This document shows positions 35,745 through 45,422 of a DNA stretch of 64,000 bases, one piece after another (position 1 is the stretch's first letter; every line of letters starts with the position of its first letter). The stretch is from Catellatospora paridis (GTDB taxonomy: Bacteria > Actinomycetota > Actinomycetes > Mycobacteriales > Micromonosporaceae). Position numbers and translations under genes: made by a program. The notes below the pieces were generated by a model. That model was not told the origin of the DNA and did no database searches. It saw only the letters and a program-made list of their open reading frames with translations. Location: contig NZ_ML769316.1 in assembly GCF_009720365.1 (NCBI RefSeq), positions 493,103-557,102 of the forward strand, given 5' to 3'.

Positions 35745-36976
35745 CCGACGTCGGCGAGCTGATCGCCCGGACCCACCGCGCCGAGTGGGCCCGGGTGGTC
35801 GCCACCCTGGCCAGGCGCTTCGGGGACCTCGACATCGCCGAGGAGATGGCCGCCGAGGCGTTCGCGACCGCCGTCGAGCGCTGGCCGCTCGACGGTGTCC
35901 CGCCGAACCCCGGCGCGTGGCTGACCACCACCGCCCACCGCAGGGCCATCGACCGGATCCGACGCGAGGCCAGGCGCGAGGAGAAGCACCGGGAGGCGCT
36001 GATGCTGTCCGACACCCCCGAACCGCTCGGCGCCATCGACGACGACCGGCTCCGCCTGGTCTTCACCTGCTGCCACCCGGCACTGGCCATGGAGACGCGG
36101 GTCGCGCTGACCCTGCGTTTGGTCGGCGGGCTCACCGTGCCCGAGATCGCCCACGCGTTCCTGGTCCAGGAGACCGCGATGGGTCAGCGGATCACCCGCG
36201 CGAAGGCCAAGATCAAGGCAGCGCGGATCCCGTATCGCGTGCCGTCGCGCGAGGACCTCCCGGCCCGGGTCACCGGGGTGCTCGCCGTCCTCTACCTGAT
36301 CTTCAACGAGGGTTACCTGGCCTCGGACCCCGGACAGGATGCGGTCCGCGGCGACCTGACCGCCGAGGCGATCCGGCTGACCCGGCTGGTCCGTGCCCTG
36401 CTGCCGGCCGACGGCGAGGTCGCCGGACTCCTCGCGCTGATGCTGCTCACCGAGGCCCGCCGGGCCGCGCGGGTGTCGACGAGCGGTGAGCTCGTCACCC
36501 TCGGCGAGCAGGACCGCGGCGCCTGGGACCGCGAGCTGATCGCCGAGGGCCACGCCCTGGTCCGCGCGCGCCTCGCCACCGGCCAGGCGCCGGGGCGCTA
36601 CCAGATCCTCGCCGCGATCAATGCCGTGCACACCGATGCCCGCGACCTGCGCGACACCGACTGGTCGCAGGTCGTCGCGTTGTACGACCAGCTGGTCCGC
36701 CTCGATCCCTCGCCGATCGTGCGGCTCAACCGGGCGATCGCGGTCGCCGAACTCGACGGTCCGGAGGTCGCCCTGGCGGAGGTCGATCGGCTGCCGTTGG
36801 AGGGCTATCACGCCTTCCACGCCACCCGCGCCGACCTGCTGCGCCGGCTAGGCCGCAGCGTGCAGTCACGGGCGGCGTACGACCGGGCCATCGGGCTGGC
36901 CGGCAACACCGCCGAGACGGCGTATCTCATCCGCCGCCGCGGCCAGCTGACCGATCTCCCGCCGACGGGCCGCTAG
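35741..36976 (+). CDS. ECF sigma factor of ECF42 type
   Basis: The 411-residue protein has sigma region 2 (IAEEMAAEAFATAVERWP), region 4 and a C-terminal extension with TPR-like helices (LAAINAVHTDARD and LVRLDPSPIVRLNRAIAVAEL), the distinguishing mark of ECF42 (DUF6596). No anti-sigma gene is nearby. Regulation is thought to be through the C-terminal extension. It is coupled to the preceding YCII gene, and would direct transcription of target promoters including its own operon. Confidence 0.88.
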   Translation: MTDVGELIARTHRAEWARVVATLARRFGDLDIAEEMAAEAFATAVERWPLDGVPPNPGAWLTTTAHRRAIDRIRREARREEKHREALMLSDTPEPLGAIDDDRLRLVFTCCHPALAMETRVALTLRLVGGLTVPEIAHAFLVQETAMGQRITRAKAKIKAARIPYRVPSREDLPARVTGVLAVLYLIFNEGYLASDPGQDAVRGDLTAEAIRLTRLVRALLPADGEVAGLLALMLLTEARRAARVSTSGELVTLGEQDRGAWDRELIAEGHALVRARLATGQAPGRYQILAAINAVHTDARDLRDTDWSQVVALYDQLVRLDPSPIVRLNRAIAVAELDGPEVALAEVDRLPLEGYHAFHATRADLLRRLGRSVQSRAAYDRAIGLAGNTAETAYLIRRRGQLTDLPPTGR

Positions 36977-37152
36977 CACCGGACGTTCGGGTCGGCGCCG
37001 ACGTAGTTCAACGGGCCGGCGAGGGCCGTGGCGGTGATGGTGGTGACACGGTCGCAGTCGGCAGGGGCCCCGGTGAAGTAGTCGCGCTGCGCCGCGGCCG
37101 CCACCCCGGCGATCAGCCACAGCACGAGACCCACCAGGACGATCCGGCGCAT
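36973..37152 (-). CDS. Small secreted or membrane-anchored protein
   Basis: The 59-residue product has a signal-like hydrophobic N-terminus (MRRIVLVGLVLWLIAGVAAA) and a short polar tail with two cysteines (ADCDRV and the final NVRC), which could pair. GGAGG lies six bases upstream of the ATG. The 3' end overlaps the ECF gene by 4 bases. No family recognised. Confidence 0.55.
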   Translation of the reverse strand: MRRIVLVGLVLWLIAGVAAAAQRDYFTGAPADCDRVTTITATALAGPLNYVGADPNVRC

Positions 37153-37318
37153 TCGCCACCTCCACGACCAGGCTATGCGATCAGTCGTGCCCGGCGGTCT
37201 CAGCTGGCGAACTCCGGCTCGACCGGAACGGGCGTTGCGGTGGCCCGCGTTTCGGCGATGGCGTCCGCGGGTACACGTTGGAGCCGTGCAGTGCTGATTC
37301 CTCGCGGAGAGGGCGATC

Positions 37319-37969
37319 ATGAAAGCAGGTTTGCGAGCGCTGGTGGGAGCCGCCGTGCTCCTCCTGCTCGTCGGGGTGCTCGGATCGGCCGGTGCCACGG
37401 CCGCGAGTCCGTCCGGCGACCAGGCCAAAGCCGAGCTGTGGACGGCGATGGGCACGCAGTGGTCCAACGACGCCAGGTATACGCGGGAGCACTACGTCGC
37501 CGCGATTCTGGGCGCGGCCCACCCCGACGCGGCGGCTGCCGCGGCCGCCAGGCTGATGAAGAACCAGGCGGACATAGGCCAGGTCTTCGCCACCTACTAC
37601 GGCAAGGAGACGGGCGAGAAGATCACCAGCCTGCTCTCGGCGCAGACGGGGATCGCCACCGAGGCGGTCGCCGCGGCCAAGGCCGGCGACAAGGCCGGAC
37701 TCGCCGACGCCGACGACAGATGGCACCAGAGCATCGGCGAGCTGGCGAAGGTCCTCAGCGCGGCGAATCCTGAGCACTTCCCGTACGACAAGACCCTTCA
37801 GCTGCTCAATCAGAACCAGACCCTGCTCAGCACCGCGGTGACCAGCTTCGTCGGCGGCGACTACCCGCGCAGCATCGCCGACAACGAAGCCTATTACCAG
37901 CAGGTGCAGGCGCTGGTCGGCTATTTCGGAAACGGCATCGTTGCGCAGTTCCCCGACAGGTTCAAGTAG
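37319..37969 (+). CDS. Secreted helical protein of unknown function
   Basis: The 216-residue product has an N-terminal signal peptide followed by an Ala-rich helical domain (WTAMGTQWSNDARYTREHYVAAIL, DIGQVFATYYGKETGEK, HPDAAAAAAARLMKNQ). It resembles a helical-bundle family I recall in Bacillus and other bacteria without an assigned role, but the name is not certain. No catalytic motif visible. The gene is alone, convergent with pgi and followed by a hairpin. Confidence 0.65.
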   Translation: MKAGLRALVGAAVLLLLVGVLGSAGATAASPSGDQAKAELWTAMGTQWSNDARYTREHYVAAILGAAHPDAAAAAAARLMKNQADIGQVFATYYGKETGEKITSLLSAQTGIATEAVAAAKAGDKAGLADADDRWHQSIGELAKVLSAANPEHFPYDKTLQLLNQNQTLLSTAVTSFVGGDYPRSIADNEAYYQQVQALVGYFGNGIVAQFPDRFK

Positions 37970-37993
37970 TTCCCGGCCGTCCGAGACCGGACA

Positions 37994-38019
37994 GCCCCGC
38001 CGCATGGTTGCGGCGGGGC
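37994..38019. terminator. Bidirectional hairpin terminator
   Basis: Perfect 11-bp stem (37994-38004 and 38009-38019), 4-base loop, between two convergent genes. Confidence 0.7.
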
Positions 38020-38028
38020 CACTTGCTG

Positions 38029-39657
38029 CTATCCCTTGAGGCGCCGGTAGCGGCGGATGAGTGCGTTCGTCGACGAGTCGTGGTTCAGGTCCGGCTCGGT
38101 GCTGCTGGTGAGCTCGGGCGCGATCTGGGCCGCGAGCTGCTTGCCGAGCTCCACCCCCCACTGGTCGAAGGAGTCGACGCCCCAGATCGTGCCCTGGGTG
38201 AAGACGATGTGCTCGTAGAGGGCGACGAGGCCGCCGAGCAGGCGGGGCGTCAGCTTCTCGGCGAGCAGCACGTTGGTGGGGCGGTTGCCCTGCATCACCC
38301 GGTGCGGCACGACGTCGGCAGCCGTGCCCTCGGCCCGCACCTCGTCCTCGGTCTTGCCGAACGCCAGCGCCTGGGCCTGGGCGAAGACGTTGGACAGCAG
38401 GATGTCGTGGTGGTCGCCCAGAGGGTTCAGGCTCGTGCCGAACCCGATGAAGTCGACCGGGATCAGCCGGGTGCCCTGGTGGATCAGCTGGTAGAAGCTG
38501 TGCTGGCCGTTCGTGCCCGGCTCGCCCCAGTAGACGGCACCGGTGTCGTAGTCGACGGGGTCGCCGCCCAGGGTCACGTGCTTGCCGTTGGACTCCATCG
38601 TCAACTGCTGCAGGTAGGCGGGGAACCGCTTCAGGTACTGCTCATAGGGCAGCACGGCGACCGTCTGCGCGCCGAAGAAGTTCGAATACCAGACACCCAG
38701 CAGGCCCATCAGCACCGGCAGGTTCTCCGGCAGCGGCGCACCGCGGAAGTGCTCGTCCATCTCGTGGAAGCCCGCGAGCAGGTCGTGGAACTGCTCCGGC
38801 CCGACCGCGACCATCGTCGACAGCCCGATCGCGGAGTCCATCGAGTAGCGCCCACCGACCCAGTCCCAGAAGCCGAACATGTTCGCGGTGTCGATGCCGA
38901 ACTCCGCGACCCGCTCGGCGTTGGTCGAGACCGCCACGAAGTGCTTCGCGATCGCGTCCGGCGTGCCCAGCCGGGACACGAGCCAGTCGCGGGCCGAGTG
39001 GGCGTTGGTGAGGGTCTCCAGGGTGCCGAAGGTCTTGGACGAGATGACGAACAGGGTCTCGTCGGCGGACAGGTCGCGGGTGGCCTCGACGAAGTCGGTG
39101 GCGTCGACGTTGGACACGAACCGGAACGTCAGGTCCCGGTCGGTGTAGTGGCGCAGCGCCTCGTACGCCATGACCGGCCCCAGATCCGAGCCGCCGATGC
39201 CGATGTTGACGACGTTCCTGATCCGCTTCCCGGTGTGGCCCTTCCACTCGCCGGAGCGGACCCGCCGCGCGAAGTCGGCCATCCGGTCCAGCACCTCGTG
39301 GACCTGCGCGACGACGTCGACGCCGTCGACGACCAGGGCAGCGCCCTTCGGCATGCGCAGCGCGACGTGCAGGACCGAGCGGTGCTCCGAAACGTTGATC
39401 GGCTCGCCCCGGAACATCGCGTCGCGGTGCTCGGCCAGCCCGGACTCCTCGGCCAGGCGCACCAGCAGCCGCACCGTCTCGTCGGTGATCAGATTCTTCG
39501 AGTAGTCGAGGTAGAGCCCGGCCGCCTCGGCGGTCAGCCGCTCACCGCGCTCCGGGTCGGTGGCGAACAGCTCGCGCAGGGTGCGCCCGGCCAGCTCGGC
39601 GCGGTGCGACTCCAGCGCCTTCCAGGCGGCACGGTCTCGAAGGGGGACGGTCGGCAT
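38029..39657 (-). CDS. pgi: Glucose-6-phosphate isomerase
   Basis: The 542-residue protein converts glucose-6-phosphate and fructose-6-phosphate in glycolysis and gluconeogenesis. Both family signatures are clear: [12 protein letters not shown] and [11 protein letters not shown], with [10 protein letters not shown] for phosphate binding, and MESNGKHV and [14 protein letters not shown] around the active site. The ATG at 39657 has AGAGGAAC upstream, and an 18-residue extension is disregarded. The C-terminus [11 protein letters not shown] is typical of actinobacterial enzymes. Confidence 0.96.
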   Translation of the reverse strand: MPTVPLRDRAAWKALESHRAELAGRTLRELFATDPERGERLTAEAAGLYLDYSKNLITDETVRLLVRLAEESGLAEHRDAMFRGEPINVSEHRSVLHVALRMPKGAALVVDGVDVVAQVHEVLDRMADFARRVRSGEWKGHTGKRIRNVVNIGIGGSDLGPVMAYEALRHYTDRDLTFRFVSNVDATDFVEATRDLSADETLFVISSKTFGTLETLTNAHSARDWLVSRLGTPDAIAKHFVAVSTNAERVAEFGIDTANMFGFWDWVGGRYSMDSAIGLSTMVAVGPEQFHDLLAGFHEMDEHFRGAPLPENLPVLMGLLGVWYSNFFGAQTVAVLPYEQYLKRFPAYLQQLTMESNGKHVTLGGDPVDYDTGAVYWGEPGTNGQHSFYQLIHQGTRLIPVDFIGFGTSLNPLGDHHDILLSNVFAQAQALAFGKTEDEVRAEGTAADVVPHRVMQGNRPTNVLLAEKLTPRLLGGLVALYEHIVFTQGTIWGVDSFDQWGVELGKQLAAQIAPELTSSTEPDLNHDSSTNALIRRYRRLKG

Positions 39658-39915
39658 CGCTGTTCCTCTGGTCGGCTCTGTGGCGGACGCGTTTCGCGCC
39701 CCTGGGGACACGTTAAGCCCTCTATCAGCCGCGTCGCGAAGGTCCCCGGGATTAGCGTCAGCCTCGCGGCCACCGGACGCCGCGCACCAGCACGACGGCA
39801 GCCGACGCCGCGTCCGCGGGGACGCGGTGGCGGCGCAATGCCGGATTCCGGCCCGGCACGCCGGGGGCGGTGCGACATTCGAGGGGCATCCTGTCGCTTG
39901 CCGGAAGGGCTCCGC

Positions 39916-40674
39916 GTGTCGTCCTCACTGGTGTTCCTGGGCCACTCGACGGTGCTGCTCGACCTAGACGGCGTCCGGGTGCTCACCGACCCCGTGCTGC
40001 GCCGGCGGCTGACCTTCCTGCGCCGGGTCGTCGCACCGGTATCGCCTGGCGATCACGCCGGCGTCGACGTCGTCGTGCTGTCCCATCTGCACCACGACCA
40101 CTGCGACCCGGCCTCGCTGGCCCTGCTCGACCGTGACGTCTGCCTGGTCGCGCCCGACGGGGCCGGCGACTTCCTCCGCCGGCGCGGGTTCCGGCGGATC
40201 GTCACGCTGCAGGTCGGCGAGTCCCACACCGTCGGCGCGGTGACCATCACCGCGACCCCGGCGGTGCACGACGGCCGCCGGGAGCCGTTCGGTCCCCGGG
40301 CCGCCGCCGTCGGCTACCTCGTCGGCTCCGCGCGGACCGTCGCCTACTTCGCCGGCGACACCGACCTGTTCCCCGGGATGCGCGAGCTGTGCCCCGACCT
40401 CGACGTGGCCCTGATCCCGGTCTGGGGCTGGGGACCCAACCTCGGGCCCGGTCACCTGAACCCGCAGCGTGCCGCCGAAGCCGTCGCCAGGCTGCGCCCA
40501 CGCCGTGCCGTGCCCGTCCACTGGGGCACGCTGTTCCCGTACGGCCTGAAGCTGTTCTATGCCGACCGGCTCCGGGAGCCGCCCCGCGCCTTCGCCGCCG
40601 CCGTCGCGGCCCGCGAGCTGCCCACCGAGGTTCGGGTGCTGGCCCCGGGCAGTGGGCTGACGTGGCAGCCCTGA
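39916..40674 (+). CDS. Metallo-beta-lactamase fold hydrolase
   Basis: The 252-residue protein has an HxHxDH metal motif ([10 protein letters not shown]), a following Asp (GDTDLF) and a late His (VPVHWGT), which fit a binuclear metal hydrolase of the UlaG/YycJ-like type. The substrate is unknown. Start GTG 39916 follows GGAAGGG by six bases; an upstream frame is open but unlikely to code. The stop overlaps the next gene by 13 bases. Confidence 0.8.
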   Translation: MSSSLVFLGHSTVLLDLDGVRVLTDPVLRRRLTFLRRVVAPVSPGDHAGVDVVVLSHLHHDHCDPASLALLDRDVCLVAPDGAGDFLRRRGFRRIVTLQVGESHTVGAVTITATPAVHDGRREPFGPRAAAVGYLVGSARTVAYFAGDTDLFPGMRELCPDLDVALIPVWGWGPNLGPGHLNPQRAAEAVARLRPRRAVPVHWGTLFPYGLKLFYADRLREPPRAFAAAVAARELPTEVRVLAPGSGLTWQP

Positions 40675-42704
40675 GCGCTTGGCGGCCGTGGGCGCGGCTG
40701 CGCACGGCGGTCCCGGTGCTGCTGCTCGACTGGGCGGCGCTGAGCATCGCGATCGCCGTCGTGCCGGGGCTGTCCGCGAGCACCGGGTGGGACGTGCTGC
40801 TGGCCGCGGCGCTGCTGGCGATCGCCGCGGCGGTGCTGCGGCCGCTGCTGGCCGCGTTCGCCGCCCGGCTCGGCTGGGCCGGTGTCGTGGCGGGATGGTT
40901 GTCGATCCAGGCGGTGCTCGTCTACCTGGCCCTGTCGCTGGCCCCGCACATTCAGGTGAGCGGCTTCTGGCCGGCGTTCTGGGCCTCGTGGATCTACTCG
41001 ATCCTGGTCAGCGCCGGGATGTGGGTGGTCACCGCGGGCGACGACTCGGCCGTACTGGCACACCTGCTGCGGACCACCAAAAAGACCCGCAGCCAGGCCC
41101 TCACCACGGCGGTCCCCGGCGTCGTGATGATCCAGATCGACGGGCTGTCGGCGCCGCTGGCCCGCTGGGCGATCCAGGCGGGCAACCTGCCGACGCTGAC
41201 CCGGTGGATCCGTTCCGGCAGCCACTGCCTCGTCGAATGGCACGCGCAGCTGCCCGCGACGACACCGGCCAGCCAGGCGGGACTGCTGCACGGGGCCAGC
41301 GGGCAGGTGCCCGCCTTCCGCTGGCTGGAGAAGGAGACCGGCCGCCTGGTCGTCACCAACCACCCCAGGGACGCCGAGTACGTCGAGCGGGGCTTCTCCG
41401 ACGGCCGGGGCCTGCTCGCCGACGGCGGGGTGAGCCTGAGCAACGTGTTCTCCGGCGATGCGCCGGTCAGCCTGCTGACCATGAGCACGGTGGCCCGCAA
41501 GGGCGCACGGCGCGGCCCGACCCGGGAGGTCAGCGCCTATCTGGTCGATCCGTTCGGGCTGACCCGCTCGCTGGTGCTGACAGCCGGGGAGATGGTCAAG
41601 GAGGTGTTCCAGGCCCGGCGGCAGCGGGCCCGCGACATCGAACCGCGGGTGCATCGCGCCGCGTCCTACGTGGCGCTGCGCGGCGTGACCAACGTGCTGC
41701 TACGCGACCTCAACCTGAACCTGGCGGCCGAGCACATGATGCGGGGCGCGCCGGCGATCTACTGCGATCTCGTCGACTACGACGAGATCGCCCACCACGC
41801 GGGGCCGACCCGGGCCGAGTCGCTGGCCTCGCTGGACGGCACCGACTGGGTGCTGGGCACGCTGGAGAAGCTCGCCGCGAGCGCGCCACGCCCGTACCAC
41901 CTCGTCGTCCTTTCCGATCACGGGCAGAGCCAGGGCGCGACGTTCCTCCAGCGGTACGGGATGACGCTGGAGGCCCTGGTCCGGCGGCTGATGTCGCCGG
42001 ACGGCCCGGACGTGGCCACCGCGCCGGACAACGAGCAGTGGGGCCGGGTCCGGGCCCTGCTCACCGAGGTCAGCGGCGAGCAGAGGGTCGTCGGCAAGCT
42101 GACCGACAGCGTGCTGCGGGAGCCGCCTTCTCCCGGACCGCCGCAGGGCGCGGACCTGGTCGTCGTCGCGTCCGGCAACCTGGGCATGGTGTATCTCGCC
42201 CGGGAACGCCGCCGGCTGACGCTGGAGGAGATCGAGGCCCGGCACCCGAATCTGCTGACCGGCCTGGTCACCCACCCGGGCGTCGGGTTCGCGATGGTCC
42301 GGTCGAGCGCCCGCGGGCCGGTCGTGCTCGGCCGCGACGGCGTCCGCTGTCTCGCCGACGGCCGGATCGACGGCACGGATCCACTGACCGGATTCGGTCC
42401 GCACGCCGCCGACGACCTCCGACGGCACGACACCCTGCCCCACGTCGGCGACATCGTGCTCAACAGCCTGCTGGACCCCGCGACCGGCGAGGTGGCGGCG
42501 TTCGAGGAGCTGGTCGGCTGCCACGGCGGGCTGGGCGGATGGCAGACCCGGCCGGTGCTGATCCACCCGGCCGGCTGGACGGCATCGACGTCGCTCATCG
42601 GCGCGGACGCGGTGCACCGGCAGCTGGTGGGCTGGCTGGAGGACCTCGGCCTGCGGTCGCGGCGGGCGCGCGTTGCGGATCCGGCCGGTCGGGAGGAGGG
42701 TTGA
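40662..42704 (+). CDS. Holin-domain/alkaline phosphatase-superfamily phosphodiesterase fusion
   Basis: The 680-residue product starts with four hydrophobic helices (about residues 15-125) resembling the phage-holin IV family, then a large soluble domain of the alkaline phosphatase/nucleotide pyrophosphatase type with metal site motifs IQIDGL, DLVDYDEIAHHAG and VLSDHGQ. The holin-like part probably acts as a membrane anchor, so a membrane-bound phosphodiesterase or phosphohydrolase is likely. The GTG start overlaps the preceding metallohydrolase gene by 13 bases. Similar proteins occur widely in actinobacteria; the substrate is unknown. Confidence 0.78.
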   Translation: MAALSAWRPWARLRTAVPVLLLDWAALSIAIAVVPGLSASTGWDVLLAAALLAIAAAVLRPLLAAFAARLGWAGVVAGWLSIQAVLVYLALSLAPHIQVSGFWPAFWASWIYSILVSAGMWVVTAGDDSAVLAHLLRTTKKTRSQALTTAVPGVVMIQIDGLSAPLARWAIQAGNLPTLTRWIRSGSHCLVEWHAQLPATTPASQAGLLHGASGQVPAFRWLEKETGRLVVTNHPRDAEYVERGFSDGRGLLADGGVSLSNVFSGDAPVSLLTMSTVARKGARRGPTREVSAYLVDPFGLTRSLVLTAGEMVKEVFQARRQRARDIEPRVHRAASYVALRGVTNVLLRDLNLNLAAEHMMRGAPAIYCDLVDYDEIAHHAGPTRAESLASLDGTDWVLGTLEKLAASAPRPYHLVVLSDHGQSQGATFLQRYGMTLEALVRRLMSPDGPDVATAPDNEQWGRVRALLTEVSGEQRVVGKLTDSVLREPPSPGPPQGADLVVVASGNLGMVYLARERRRLTLEEIEARHPNLLTGLVTHPGVGFAMVRSSARGPVVLGRDGVRCLADGRIDGTDPLTGFGPHAADDLRRHDTLPHVGDIVLNSLLDPATGEVAAFEELVGCHGGLGGWQTRPVLIHPAGWTASTSLIGADAVHRQLVGWLEDLGLRSRRARVADPAGREEG

Positions 42705-42728
42705 TCGGGACCGCTTGAGCGTTATGCT
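42701..42728 (+). promoter_or_regulatory. Sigma-70-type promoter of the DUF5709 gene
   Basis: TTGATC (42701-42706), 16-base spacer, TATGCT (42723-42728), about 40 bases before the ATG at 42768. Confidence 0.55.
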
Positions 42729-42767
42729 GGCATTTGACCGGCCGCACCGGAGGGAGCCGGAGGAGCG

Positions 42768-43244
42768 ATGAGCCAGGACAGCGAGCAGGGCGACAGGATC
42801 GACGACCTCGGCCAGTGGGATGAGATCGAGGACGAAGGGGTGCTCGACGCCTCGGACACCCTCGACGGCGATCCGGTCACCGATCCCCTCGACACGGGCG
42901 TGGTGGCGGCCGACCGCTGGTCCGGCGCCAACCGCTTCGGCACGACACCGGCCGAGGCGCTGGCCGGCGAGACCTTGGACCAGCTGTTGGCCGAGGAGGA
43001 GCCGGACATCGACCCGTACGCCGAGACGGTCGACGACGACGAGGACGAGCTGATCCGGCGCGGCTACGAGCGCGAGCCGCGCGCCGGCCGGCTCATGGCC
43101 GACGATCAGGGCTTCGGTGAGGACGAGCAGGCCGACTCGGTGGCCTGGGACGTCGGCATCGACGGCGGCGGCGCCAGCGCCGAGGAGGCCGCGATGCACG
43201 TGGTGGACGATCCCGACGGACCGGGAGACGGCCCGCTGGACTGA
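42768..43244 (+). CDS. DUF5709 family acidic protein
   Basis: The 158-residue product is rich in Asp and Glu and matches the DUF5709 pattern (ESDTLDG-like repeats: ASDTLDGDPVTDPLDTG, PDRWSGANRFG-like segment, LDQLLAEEEPD). Such proteins are common in actinobacteria and of unknown function. GGAGGAG upstream of the ATG and a clear promoter support expression. Confidence 0.78.
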   Translation: MSQDSEQGDRIDDLGQWDEIEDEGVLDASDTLDGDPVTDPLDTGVVAADRWSGANRFGTTPAEALAGETLDQLLAEEEPDIDPYAETVDDDEDELIRRGYEREPRAGRLMADDQGFGEDEQADSVAWDVGIDGGGASAEEAAMHVVDDPDGPGDGPLD

Positions 43245-43275
43245 GACCGGGCCCGGCGTGCGGCGATCGGCCCTG

Positions 43276-45420
43276 TCAGAGCAGTTCCGCCAGCAGGTGG
43301 GCGGCGCGCGCCGCGCCGTCGCGCTCCACCGGCCGGTAGTCGACCTCGCGCCCGATCTCGGCCGCGATGGCCTTGGCGAGGACCTCCGGCGTCAGATCCT
43401 CGTAGTCGAGGCGACGTCCGGCGCCATACCGCTCGAGCCGGTGCGCCACGTGGAAGTTCTGCTCGAAGTGGTGGCGCAGCGGTATGTAGATGAAGGGACG
43501 GCCGGCGGCGGTCAGCTCCATGCACGTGGTCAGGCCGCCCTGGACCACCGCCAGGTCGCTCGCGGCCAGGTGCCGGTGCAGGTCCGGCACGAAGGCCCGC
43601 ACGTCGAGGCCCGGCCGGGAGTCGACCACTGACGGGTCGATGCGGGGGCCGGTGACGACGAGCATCCGCAGTCCCGGCACGAGCCTGGCCGCCTCCCCGT
43701 AGGACTCCACCACCCGGCGCAGCAGGTGGTGGCCGACCCCGGAGCCGCCCACGGTCACCACGCATACCCGCTCGTCAGGCCGGTAGCCCAGTTCGGCGCG
43801 CAGCGCCTGCCGGTCGGCGACCGTGCCGGGATCGAATCCGGTGACGTACCCGGCGAAGTCGTAGTGCTCCCGGGTCCACTCCCGGATCATCGGCAGATCC
43901 GGGCCGAACCGCTCGTCCACCACGTCGTCGGGGTTGCCGACGAAGATCGCCCGGTCCCTGATCCGCGGATACCGGGCGATGTGCTCGATCATCTCGGCGT
44001 TGTAGTCGGCGGTGACCAGCGCCTCGCGCGGCCCGGCGTCCGGCATCGGCAGGAACCCCACGAAGTCGGTGAACCACGCGTACGCGAACCGTTTGAGTTC
44101 CGGGTTCTCGTGCAGGAAATGATCGACGTCCCAGGCCTCGTCACCGACCACGAGGTCGTAATCGGTCTCCCGCACCACGTCGTGGAACACCATGAAATTC
44201 GCCAGCAGCACCTCGTCCATGCGCCGCAGCGCCTCGAAGCAGTGCAGGTCGTGCTCGCCCGCCTCGGCCTCGATGTGCGCGGACTCGTTGGCCAGCCACC
44301 GGCTCGCCGGGTGCACCCGCTCGCCGGCCTGGTCAAGCACTTTCGTCACCGGGTGCTGCGCCAGCCAGTCGATCTCCAACTCGGGGTGGCGCTGCCGGAG
44401 TTCGGCGGCGATGGCCACGTCACGGCGGGCGTGGCCCAGGCCGATCGGCGAGCAGAGGTAGAGCACCCGCTTGCGCCGGTGCCCGAACCGCGACCACGTC
44501 CGCAGCCGCGAGGCAGGCGTCCGGAAGCGCTGGACGAAGTCGTGGATCAGCAGGTTCACCTTGACCGGGTCGCGGGCGAGCGGGAGGTGCCCGGCCCCTT
44601 CGAGGGTCACCAGCTCGCCGCCGGTCAGCTCGGCGAGGAGCCGGCTGCGGTGGATGGAGCTGATCCGGTCGTCGTCGCCGTGGATGAGCAGGACCGGGCT
44701 GGTGAGGCGCGCGCACCAGTCGGTGAGGGTCCGGTTGTCCGGCCATGGGGCGTGGCTCTTGGCGACCAGCACCTCCGGCGTGGTCTGCCGGCCCCAGCCG
44801 ACGGCGTCCTCGATCTGCTTGGTGGAGTGCGGCTCACTGAAGCACTGGCCCATGAAGAACCACAGGAAGTCGTCGAAGTTCTCCTGCCAGTACTCGCGGT
44901 TGTACTTCAGCCAGTGCTCGGGCGGATCGCCGCCCAGCACCGGCACCTGCGACGGCGCGAGCACGGGCGCGGGGCCGTCGACGCGGTTGAAGGCCGATCG
45001 GGGCGAGTCCGGGGTGGCGATGGGCACCGTCGGGCCGATCAGGACGGTCCCGTGGACCCGGTCCGGATGCTCGGCGGCAAGGCCCAGTGCCCAGTTCGCG
45101 GCCATGGACAGCGCCACCGGAACGGCACGGCCGGTCCCGGTGGCGTCGAGGACCTTCAGCGCGTACGCCACCTGGGCGTCCTGCGCGTAGGCGGCCGGGT
45201 CGAGCGGGCGGTCGGAGCGGCCGTTGCCGGGGCCGTCGTAGACGACCACGCGGTGGTGCCGGGCCAGGTAGGGGACCTGCGCCTTCCAGAACCGCTTGTC
45301 GATGACGGTCCAGGTCGGCATGAGCAGGATGGTCACCTCTCCCTCACCGTGCACCTCGTAATGGATGCGCACCCCGCCGTTCTCGACGTACCCCTCGACA
45401 TCCGCTTCCCGAGCCCGCAT
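43276..45420 (-). CDS. Fusion of alpha/beta hydrolase and GT-B glycosyltransferase
   Basis: The 714-residue product joins an N-terminal alpha/beta hydrolase (about residues 1-285) to a MurG/UGT-like glycosyltransferase (about 300-714). Hydrolase elements are the nucleophile elbow ALSMAANWA, the acid Asp in LLIHGDDDRI and the His in LEGAGHLPL. The transferase part has SPIGLGHARR at its N-terminus and VVQGGLTTCMELTAAGRPF as the sugar-nucleotide site. The fused arrangement is unusual. The start ATG 45420 follows the MddA-like gene by two bases, so the two form an operon under the TetR regulator. Its substrate is not known. Confidence 0.82.
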   Translation of the reverse strand: MRAREADVEGYVENGGVRIHYEVHGEGEVTILLMPTWTVIDKRFWKAQVPYLARHHRVVVYDGPGNGRSDRPLDPAAYAQDAQVAYALKVLDATGTGRAVPVALSMAANWALGLAAEHPDRVHGTVLIGPTVPIATPDSPRSAFNRVDGPAPVLAPSQVPVLGGDPPEHWLKYNREYWQENFDDFLWFFMGQCFSEPHSTKQIEDAVGWGRQTTPEVLVAKSHAPWPDNRTLTDWCARLTSPVLLIHGDDDRISSIHRSRLLAELTGGELVTLEGAGHLPLARDPVKVNLLIHDFVQRFRTPASRLRTWSRFGHRRKRVLYLCSPIGLGHARRDVAIAAELRQRHPELEIDWLAQHPVTKVLDQAGERVHPASRWLANESAHIEAEAGEHDLHCFEALRRMDEVLLANFMVFHDVVRETDYDLVVGDEAWDVDHFLHENPELKRFAYAWFTDFVGFLPMPDAGPREALVTADYNAEMIEHIARYPRIRDRAIFVGNPDDVVDERFGPDLPMIREWTREHYDFAGYVTGFDPGTVADRQALRAELGYRPDERVCVVTVGGSGVGHHLLRRVVESYGEAARLVPGLRMLVVTGPRIDPSVVDSRPGLDVRAFVPDLHRHLAASDLAVVQGGLTTCMELTAAGRPFIYIPLRHHFEQNFHVAHRLERYGAGRRLDYEDLTPEVLAKAIAAEIGREVDYRPVERDGAARAAHLLAELL

Positions 45421-45422
45421 CG

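Noticed and set aside
38008..39915. Long open stretch before the metallo-beta-lactamase start
   Set aside because: It is antisense to pgi; the coding signal begins only at GTG 39916 with a ribosome site.
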